This document shows, piece after piece, positions 15,221 through 20,705 of a stretch of 20,705 nt of DNA. The stretch's first letter is position 1. Each line of letters begins with the position of its first letter. A model generated the notes under the pieces. The model saw only the letters and a program-made list of their open reading frames with translations. It was not told the origin of the DNA and made no database searches. Where the stretch lies: contig CAMDVY010000007.1 in NCBI GenBank assembly GCA_945878745.1, forward strand, positions 1-20,705. The letters run 5' to 3'. A program made the position numbers and the translations under genes. The stretch comes from Klebsiella pneumoniae (GTDB taxonomy: Bacteria; Pseudomonadota; Gammaproteobacteria; Pseudomonadales; Azotimanducaceae).

Positions 15221-17844
15221 AGCGCCTTCTGCAGATGCCAGTCGAGTGCCTGGCGAATAGTCTGACTGAGTTCGTATGCGGCAGCAGGGTCATAGGCCGT
15301 TCCTGCCGCGGTCTGAATTTCAAACAGGTCCTCTGCGCGTTCGCCTAACGTGGCGATGCGCGCGCGCAGAACAGAAACATTGAAATCCTGGAACAATGCC
15401 CCGATTTCTGCCAGTAACCCGGGGCGATCCAGGGCAGTGACAGTCAGTGTGGAATAGTTGTTGCCCGGGTTTGTGGATAACGTGCATTCGCTGCGGCGTG
15501 ACAACTGTTTCAATTGTCGAGGGAGCCTCTTTGGCGCCATGCCGCGAGGGTTGTCAGCCATCAGGATCTGAGTGATTCGCGCCGCCACCGTCCCATGTTC
15601 CCGAACCGGGACTGTGGCATGTTCATCGTTGAGCACGACAAAGTTGTTGAAGCACAGGCCATGTTCAGCCGTGTTGATGCTGGCTTCATAGACCGACAGG
15701 TTCAATTGATCGAGAGCTGCTGTAGTCGTACCGAAGAGACCTGCCCGATCCCGGGTGTAGACATACAGTTCGGTGACCGCTTCGTCTTCCACCTGGGCGT
15801 GGGTGTTGTGCAACATGACCAGTGGGCCGGCATCAGGATCATGCGTGATGCAGGCCACCGTGAGCTTGGCAATCTGGCGGGCGCTGTGCTTCAGGAAAAA
15901 TTCTTCGTTCGGCGTGCGCCAGAAATCCAGTATCTGCTGCTGCGTAAACTCGGGATGGCTTTCCGCAAGCCTGGACAGGGCACTTTCCCGGCAGGCTTCG
16001 ATCGTCGCCGCCTTGTCTTTTGGTGACTCGAGACCTCGTCGCAAGGCCAGCCGGGTTGCGCCATACAGATGGCGGAGCAGGGTTGCGCGATAGCTGTTCC
16101 AGAGGGTTGGATTGGTCGCGTTGATATCGGCAACGGTCAGCAGATAGAGATAGTCAAGACGGCGGGCGGACTTTACTTCGGATGCAAACGCATGCACGAC
16201 ATCCGGATCGTAGATGTCCTGACGCTGCGCGACGCTCGACATGTACAAGTGTTTTTCAACAAGCCAGCAGACGAGATCCGTATCTGGTTCGGGTAACGCG
16301 TGTCGCTGGCAAAATGCCCGAACGTCGTTGGCGCCCAGTTCCGAGTGGTCACCACCGCGTCCCTTGGCGATGTCATGATAGAGACCAGCGATATAAAGCA
16401 GTTCGATCTTCGGCAATTGATGTACACAGTGCGCAGCAACCGGAAATGTCGTTTGCGAAGAGCGGTAGAAAAACCGCCGCATGTTCCGGATCACCATCAT
16501 CGTATGTGCATCGACGGTGTAGATGTGGAACAGATCGTGTTGCATCTGTCCGATCACCCGACCGAACTCGGGGATGTAACGGCCGAGCAATCCATACCTG
16601 CGCATCCGTGTCAGCTGAGAGACCAGCGTGTGAGGTGCTTTCAGCAGATTGATGAACAGGCTGGTAACTGCCGGGTCGTTGCGAAACGACTCATTGACCA
16701 GATGGAGATTCTCGCGCAGCAGCCGGATGGTGCTGGCACGTACACCGGCGATGTCCCGCCGATTGGCCATGATGACAAACAGTTCCATCATCGCAAAAGG
16801 ATGCTCGCTGAACACCTTGGCGTGAGTGGTCTCGATGTAGGCATTACGCAGCTGAAACCGCTCGTTTACCGGTTCCATTACCGGCTCCGCGGCCGGATCG
16901 ATAGTGCGTTCTTCAAAGTCCTGCAGAAGGATGTCGTTCACCTCCCGCAGCGCCAGCACGTGGCGATAATACAGATGCATGAATCGCTCGACGCCAAGTT
17001 GTGCCCGCGTATCGGCAAACCCCAGGCGGCGCGCCAGTTCACGCTGCAGCTGAAATTGCAGCCGGTCTTCCTTGCGACCAGCCAGCAGGTGCAGTCCGAA
17101 CCGAACCCACCAGAGAAATCTCCGACCTTCCATCAACCAGTCTTTTTCTTCGACCGTCAGCACACCGAGTTCGACCAGCGCATCCGGTGATGCCGTGCCG
17201 AATTGGCGAAGACAGACCCACATCACCGTTTGGTAGTCACGAAGCCCGCCGGGTGAAGACTTGAGGTTTGGTTCGAGACCATAGTCGACATTGTCGAATC
17301 GTTCGTGACGACGTTCCTGCTCGTCCCGTTTGGCGCGGAAGAACTCATCGCCAGGCCACACGTGCTGTTGGCTAAGAACAGGTTCGAGCTGTGCTGCCAG
17401 TGATGCGTCGCCGGCCAGCAGACGTCGTTCGAACAACGCGGTTGCGATCGTGATGTCAGTGCTTGCCTGTGCTGCACAGTCGGCGAGGGAACGGACGCTG
17501 TATCCGACTTCGACATTGAGATCAAACAGGTCGCGCATGAACGCTTCAATCCGGGATTGCCACGCATCTGCATCCTCTACCAAGAGGCAGATGTCGATGT
17601 CTGAACCAGGAAACAGCTCAGCACGGCCAAAACCGCCCACTGCGATCAACGCGACCGGAGCCGGACCGAAATGTTGAACAAAAAACCGGGTCAGAAGTTC
17701 ATCGAACAGGCCGGTACGGCTACCAATCAGTTCTACAACATCTGCTCGTTGCCAGTAACGATCGGCCAGCAGGGCCGTGTTGGCATCGATCAGGCGGCGA
17801 GCTTCACTGACGGTTAGTGCCAACGGAATGCTGGAATCAGCCAA
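15217..17844 (-). CDS. glnD: Bifunctional uridylyltransferase/uridylyl-removing enzyme GlnD
   Basis: GlnD senses glutamine and adds or removes UMP on PII proteins (GlnB/GlnK), controlling nitrogen metabolism. The 875-aa protein has the expected order: a nucleotidyltransferase with GGFGRAELFPGSDIDI (70-85), a GlnD-specific helical region, an HD hydrolase with LYHDIAKGRGGDHSELG (about 490-506), and two C-terminal ACT domains (YTRDRAGLFGTTTAAL at about 690; TALDRPGLLAEIGALF at about 800). No key residue is missing. The start is TTG 17844, overlapping the map stop by 8 nt; no ATG lies near the expected N-terminus. Its placement right after map and before dapC is common in gammaproteobacteria. Confidence 0.96.
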   Translation of the reverse strand: MADSSIPLALTVSEARRLIDANTALLADRYWQRADVVELIGSRTGLFDELLTRFFVQHFGPAPVALIAVGGFGRAELFPGSDIDICLLVEDADAWQSRIEAFMRDLFDLNVEVGYSVRSLADCAAQASTDITIATALFERRLLAGDASLAAQLEPVLSQQHVWPGDEFFRAKRDEQERRHERFDNVDYGLEPNLKSSPGGLRDYQTVMWVCLRQFGTASPDALVELGVLTVEEKDWLMEGRRFLWWVRFGLHLLAGRKEDRLQFQLQRELARRLGFADTRAQLGVERFMHLYYRHVLALREVNDILLQDFEERTIDPAAEPVMEPVNERFQLRNAYIETTHAKVFSEHPFAMMELFVIMANRRDIAGVRASTIRLLRENLHLVNESFRNDPAVTSLFINLLKAPHTLVSQLTRMRRYGLLGRYIPEFGRVIGQMQHDLFHIYTVDAHTMMVIRNMRRFFYRSSQTTFPVAAHCVHQLPKIELLYIAGLYHDIAKGRGGDHSELGANDVRAFCQRHALPEPDTDLVCWLVEKHLYMSSVAQRQDIYDPDVVHAFASEVKSARRLDYLYLLTVADINATNPTLWNSYRATLLRHLYGATRLALRRGLESPKDKAATIEACRESALSRLAESHPEFTQQQILDFWRTPNEEFFLKHSARQIAKLTVACITHDPDAGPLVMLHNTHAQVEDEAVTELYVYTRDRAGLFGTTTAALDQLNLSVYEASINTAEHGLCFNNFVVLNDEHATVPVREHGTVAARITQILMADNPRGMAPKRLPRQLKQLSRRSECTLSTNPGNNYSTLTVTALDRPGLLAEIGALFQDFNVSVLRARIATLGERAEDLFEIQTAAGTAYDPAAAYELSQTIRQALDWHLQKAL

Positions 17845-18628
17845 AGGATTCTTCGTCTCGCGCCGTCAACACTTCAGCGCCTCGTCCAGTGACCAGAATC
17901 GTGTGCTCCCATTGCGCCGACAGCTTGTGATCCTTGGTGACCACAGTCCAGCCATCGGGGAGTATCCGCAGGTGTCGTGTTCCCGCGTTGATCATGGGTT
18001 CTATGGTAAAGGTCATGCCTTCTTCGAGCCGCATGCCCGTACCAGCGCGTCCGTAATGCAGGATTTGCGGAGCGTCGTGAAAGACACGGCCAATGCCGTG
18101 TCCGCAGAATTCCTGGACTACCGAGAACCGGTTTCGCGTGGCATGAGTCTCGATTGCATTGCCGATGTCGCCCAGAAACGAGCCTGCCCGGACGGTTTCG
18201 ATGCCTCGATAGAGACACTCCTGCGTAACCCTGATCAGGCGGCTGGCCATCACCGAAGGTTCGCCGACAAAAAACATCTTGCTGGTATCCCCGTGGAAAC
18301 CATCCTTGATCACAGTGACATCGATATTGACGATGTCACCGCTTTTCAGTGATTTCTTGTCCGTGGGTATGCCGTGACAGATGACGTGGTTGACCGATGT
18401 GCAGATCGACTTCGGGAATGGCGGAGTATGGGGGCTGCTCCGGTAATTCAGCGGTGCCGGGATGCAGTCAAGCGTCGTGACGATAAAGTCGTGACAGAGC
18501 TGATTGAGCTGTTCGGTGGTGACCCCGGGCCGGACATGGTCCTCAATCATCTCAAGTACGCTGGCTGCGGCCTTGCCGGCGGCGCGCATGGCGGCGATGT
18601 CTGATTCGGTTTGAGCCTTGGCAACCAT
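17837..18628 (-). CDS. map: Type I methionine aminopeptidase
   Basis: Map removes the initiator methionine from nascent proteins. With the ATG at 18628 the product is 263 aa, near E. coli (264). The five metal ligands are present: D103 (NIDVTV), D114 (FHGDTSKMF), H177 (CGHGIG), E210 (TIEPM) and E241 (EHTI), plus H85 in VICHGIP. Residues 62-71 carry a few extra residues relative to E. coli before PKSICTSVNHVICHG, a variant I recall from betaproteobacterial enzymes. The reading frame stays open far upstream, antisense to rpsB and tsf, but homology begins near residue 1 here. An ATG at 18682 is in frame too but has no Shine-Dalgarno. Map is first in the minus-strand block and divergent from rpsB. 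Confidence 0.96.
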   Translation of the reverse strand: MVAKAQTESDIAAMRAAGKAAASVLEMIEDHVRPGVTTEQLNQLCHDFIVTTLDCIPAPLNYRSSPHTPPFPKSICTSVNHVICHGIPTDKKSLKSGDIVNIDVTVIKDGFHGDTSKMFFVGEPSVMASRLIRVTQECLYRGIETVRAGSFLGDIGNAIETHATRNRFSVVQEFCGHGIGRVFHDAPQILHYGRAGTGMRLEEGMTFTIEPMINAGTRHLRILPDGWTVVTKDHKLSAQWEHTILVTGRGAEVLTARDEESFG

Positions 18629-18707
18629 GCGGATCTCGATGAGGTCTGAGTTTGAAGGACCGCCGGTTCCATGGACCGTCATTTCAGCAACACAATGCTG
18701 CTGACGC

Positions 18708-18744
18708 GTTTCCGGCGGCGGGCAGGTATGGTATAAAGCGCGCC
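18708..18744 (+). promoter_or_regulatory. Probable rpsB promoter with GC-rich discriminator
   Basis: A -10 element TATAAA (18732-18737) sits in the context TGGTATAAAG and is directly followed by GCGCGCC (18738-18744). A -10 trailed by a GC-only discriminator is typical of stringently controlled rRNA and ribosomal-protein promoters, which ppGpp/DksA repress. The -35 is weak (TTTCCG at 18709-18714, or one base earlier), so contacts elsewhere would be needed. It is placed correctly for rpsB-tsf and leaves a leader of about 210 nt. Confidence 0.5.
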
Positions 18745-18955
18745 GCTCGGGAGCAACGTAATAACCGGGCAAACATACTGACTTAACTAAACCTGAAAAA
18801 CACACGTCACTCGTCACACGATCGCGGGTGCCATCCCCGGGTTTTGTGCCTGTCTTTTCCGGCTCGTCATTACCGACTCGCTGGAGCGCAGGTGCAGATA
18901 ATCGGGAGGTGGTTCGGTCGTGGGAGCGGCGGAGGGTTAACCCGGAGAGAAAAAT
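18745..18955 (+). promoter_or_regulatory. Putative rpsB leader (possible S2 autoregulatory region)
   Basis: In E. coli the rpsB-tsf mRNA has a long structured leader through which S2 represses its own operon. This leader is of similar scale. Just before the start are GGGTTAACCC (18934-18943, self-complementary), the Shine-Dalgarno GGAG (18944-18947) and ATG 18956. Extra GGAG/GGAGG sequences at about 18905 and 18931 could be alternative anti-Shine-Dalgarno partners. The regulatory role is inference by analogy; I have not folded it. Confidence 0.4.
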
Positions 18956-19711
18956 ATGACTGTTAGCATGCCTGACATGCTCGCCGCTGGCGTGCACTTC
19001 GGCCACCAAACGCGCTTCTGGAATCCCAAGATGGCTCCGTACATCTTCGGCGCCCGGAACAAGATCCACATCATTAACCTCGAACATACCGTTCCGGCAC
19101 TCAATGCCGCACTGGTCGAGATCCGTCGACTGTCCAGACGTGGCAACAAGATTCTGCTGGTAGGCACCAAGCGTGCGGCCGCCAAGGTCATTGCTGAACA
19201 GGCGAACCGGGTCGGCGCCCCCTATGTCGACCAGCGCTGGCTCGGCGGCATGCTGACCAACTACAAGACCATCCGGCAGAGCATCAAACGCCTGCATGAG
19301 CTGGAAAAACAGGCCGGCGACGGCACCTTCGAGCACCTGACCAAGCGCGAGGCATTGCAGCGCCGTCGTTTGACCGAAAAGCTTGATCGCAGCCTGGGCG
19401 GGATCAAGAACATGGCTGGCCTGCCCGATGCCTTGTTTGTCGTTGATGTGAATCACGAGCGTATCGCCATCACCGAGGCCAACAAGCTGGGTATTCCAGT
19501 CTTTGGAATTGTTGATACGAATAGCGATCCGGAAGGCGTGGACTATGTCATTCCAGGTAACGATGACGCGATTCGTGCGATCCGCCTGTACGTGTCGGCA
19601 GTGTGTGATGCGATCGCCGAAGGGCAGCGCAACGCCAAAGGCGAGGTTGACCCTGGTGAGTTCGTGGAAGTGATTGAAGAAGCGGCCGTTGAAGTCGCGA
19701 CGGAGGAGTGA
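18956..19711 (+). CDS. rpsB: 30S ribosomal protein S2
   Basis: This is a structural protein of the small subunit that helps bind S1. The 251-aa sequence is canonical: MPDMLAAGVHFGHQTRFWNP near the start, then FGARNKIHIINLEHT, LLVGTKRAA, RWLGGMLTNYKTIRQSIKRL, GLPDALFVVDVNHE and VDTNSDPEGVDYVIPGNDDAIRAI. The acidic C-terminal tail (EFVEVIEEAAVEVATEE) is also usual. ATG 18956 is chosen over ATG 18968 because GGAG (18944-18947) is well placed for it and the family starts a few residues before the DMLxAGVHFGH motif. Confidence 0.99.
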   Translation: MTVSMPDMLAAGVHFGHQTRFWNPKMAPYIFGARNKIHIINLEHTVPALNAALVEIRRLSRRGNKILLVGTKRAAAKVIAEQANRVGAPYVDQRWLGGMLTNYKTIRQSIKRLHELEKQAGDGTFEHLTKREALQRRRLTEKLDRSLGGIKNMAGLPDALFVVDVNHERIAITEANKLGIPVFGIVDTNSDPEGVDYVIPGNDDAIRAIRLYVSAVCDAIAEGQRNAKGEVDPGEFVEVIEEAAVEVATEE

Positions 19712-19714
19712 GCG

Positions 19715-20590
19715 ATGGTTACTGCAGGCATGGTGAAAGAACTGCGCGAGCGCACCGGGCTCGGCATGCTGGAATGCAAGAATGCCTTGACCGAAACCGG
19801 TGGCGATATGGAGCTGGCCATTGATGCCTTGCGCAAGAAGAGTTCGCTCAAGGCTGCCAAAAAAGCCGGCCGGACTACTGCAGACGGTTTGCTTGGTCTG
19901 AAGGTGGCTCCGGATGGCAGCCGTGCCGCATTGGTCGAAATCAACATCGAAACCGACTTCGCGGCGCGCAACGAGAAGTTCATCGCCTTCGTCGCCCAAA
20001 TGGCAGAGGCTGCTTTCGACCTGTCGGAGCAGGATCCACTGGGTGAGCTGAATGCCAGGTTTGGTGCACAGCGCGAGACGCTGGTGCAGGAAATCGGTGA
20101 AAACGTCACCATTCGTCGAGCGGTGGTTTTCATCGCAGCCAGCGGTGGGTACATCGCCAACTACCTGCACGGTGATCAGCGCAAGGCATCACTGGTTGAG
20201 CTCAACAAAGTGAATGCCGAGCTGGGACGAGACGTTGCCATGCACGTTACCGCCATCAACCCGTTGGTCGTACGTGGCGAGGACATCTCGGCCGATATCA
20301 TCGCCAAAGAACGTGAGATCTACACCGCGCAGGCTGCAGAAAGTGGCAAGCCAGCGGAGATCGTTGCCAAGATGGTTGAAGGGCGCGTGCGGAAATATCT
20401 CGCCGAGGTCAGCCTGCTTGAACAGCCCTTCGTCAAGGATCCGGGCAAGACTGTAGGTCAACTGTGCAAGGAGGCTGGTGTCGACTGTCGCCGCCTGGTG
20501 CGCTTTGAAGTTGGCGAAGGTATCGAAAAAGAAACCACTGACTTTGCCGCAGAAGTGGCGGCGCAAGTCAGTTCTGCCAAGGGATCCTGA
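19715..20590 (+). CDS. tsf: Elongation factor Ts
   Basis: EF-Ts exchanges GDP for GTP on EF-Tu. The 291-aa protein has the N-terminal UBA-like helix region with LRERTGLGMLECKNAL (10-25; the usual DCK is ECK here). It also has the signature IETDFAARNE (78-87), whose D81-F82 correspond to the pair that inserts into EF-Tu (usual text TDFVARN). C-terminal LLEQPFVKDPGKTVGQL is typical. It starts 3 nt after rpsB, with GGAGGAG overlapping the rpsB end (19702-19708), so it is cotranscribed and probably coupled. Confidence 0.98.
   Translation: MVTAGMVKELRERTGLGMLECKNALTETGGDMELAIDALRKKSSLKAAKKAGRTTADGLLGLKVAPDGSRAALVEINIETDFAARNEKFIAFVAQMAEAAFDLSEQDPLGELNARFGAQRETLVQEIGENVTIRRAVVFIAASGGYIANYLHGDQRKASLVELNKVNAELGRDVAMHVTAINPLVVRGEDISADIIAKEREIYTAQAAESGKPAEIVAKMVEGRVRKYLAEVSLLEQPFVKDPGKTVGQLCKEAGVDCRRLVRFEVGEGIEKETTDFAAEVAAQVSSAKGS
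20579..20584 (+). promoter_or_regulatory. Shine-Dalgarno for the pyrH TTG start
   Basis: AAGGGA lies inside the last codons of tsf, 9 nt before TTG 20594. It supports a TTG start for pyrH, because the next upstream codon in that frame but one is the tsf stop. Confidence 0.55.
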
Positions 20591-20593
20591 CGC

Positions 20594-20705
20594 TTGCGGT
20601 TACTGCTCAAGTTATCCGGAGAGGCACTGGCCAGTCCCACTGGCGGTGCCATTGATCCGCGAGTCGTTCAATCGATTGCTGCGGAGATAGCATCGTTTGT
20701 TGCCG
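20594..20705 (+). CDS. pyrH: Uridylate kinase PyrH (5' part only)
   Basis: PyrH phosphorylates UMP to UDP; bacterial UMP kinases are hexameric amino-acid-kinase-family enzymes. The visible 37 codons read RLLLKLSGEALASP then GGAIDPRVVQSIAAEI, matching the nucleotide-binding KLSGEAL start of the family. The TTG start gives a very short N-terminus before that motif (E. coli has about ten more residues). It cannot be longer, because the tsf TGA is in the same frame with a single CGC codon between. The gene continues past the window edge. Confidence 0.9.
   Translation, partial: MRLLLKLSGEALASPTGGAIDPRVVQSIAAEIASFVA

Larger units (their letters stand above)
18629..18955. other. Divergent map/rpsB intergenic region
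   Basis: These 327 nt contain no gene. They hold the presumed rpsB promoter (-10 at 18732-18737), a possible map promoter reading the other way across the same bases (TATACC on the minus strand, with TTGCTC 15 nt upstream), and about 210 nt of rpsB leader. The leader includes a CGTCAC repeat (18805-18810 and 18812-18817), a G-rich run (18904-18936) with several GGAG sequences, and a GGGTTAACCC palindrome next to the rpsB Shine-Dalgarno. Confidence 0.6.

Noticed and set aside
16300..17190. 296-codon plus-strand open frame opposite glnD.
   Set aside because: It lies wholly inside the canonical GlnD coding sequence, has no Shine-Dalgarno or family match, and its composition mirrors the sense strand.
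18822..18841. GC-rich CGGG...CCCG hairpin followed by TTTT in the rpsB leader as an attenuator.
   Set aside because: The stem pairs only 4-5 bp and extra bases separate it from the T-run, so it is too weak to call.
18629..20170. A long minus-strand open frame continuous with map, running antisense through rpsB and into tsf (777 codons in total).
   Set aside because: Map homology starts at about 18628. The rest is the complement of strongly coding rpsB and tsf and shows no recognisable protein; it is a by-product of codon bias in the GC-rich sense genes.

Overview
This window reads as a stretch of core chromosome from a moderately GC-rich gammaproteobacterium. The evidence is a monofunctional RelA, a Pseudomonas-type DapD (about 340 aa), the succinylase branch of lysine/diaminopimelate synthesis (DapC-DapD-DapE), RsmJ, PlsB, GlnD, and the map / rpsB-tsf-pyrH divergent junction. 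From memory, the gene neighbours (adk, tsaB, rsmJ, plsB ... dapD, dapC, glnD, map, rpsB, tsf, pyrH) resemble the order in Pseudomonas. Species cannot be assigned. I see no tRNA, rRNA, CRISPR array, IS element, phage gene or toxin-antitoxin pair.

Left part (1-5671): the last codons of a probable rlmD; relA (ppGpp synthetase); adk (adenylate kinase); moeA (molybdenum cofactor, minus strand, convergent with adk); then tsaB (tRNA t6A synthesis) and rsmJ (16S rRNA methyltransferase), which overlap on the plus strand.

Middle and right (5682-18628), all minus strand, listed in transcription order: map, glnD, dapC, dapD, dapE, gspN, gspC, gspD, plsB. Most junctions are overlapping stop-start pairs (map/glnD, glnD/dapC, dapD/dapE, dapE/gspN, gspC/gspD), so it looks like one long polycistron. 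It joins N-terminal Met removal, nitrogen sensing, meso-DAP/lysine synthesis and three type II secretion components (GspN, GspC, GspD). plsB lies after a 95-nt gap that holds a perfect 22-bp palindrome. No other type II secretion gene is in the window.

Right end (18629-20705): a 327-nt divergent region carrying the presumed rpsB promoter and a long leader, then rpsB, tsf and the first 112 nt of pyrH.

The main oddity is RelA. It keeps the pseudo-hydrolase, synthetase, TGS, helical and C-terminal ACT parts, but it has no zinc-finger domain, and the first acidic residue of its EXDD motif is Ala. Other points of note are a probable non-canonical ATT start for moeA, a cluster of TTG/GTG starts (relA, gspN, gspC, plsB, glnD, pyrH), the splicing of gspNCD onto dapE, and the rpsB leader. 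Apart from these I see ordinary housekeeping sequence and no clear candidate for a wholly new system.
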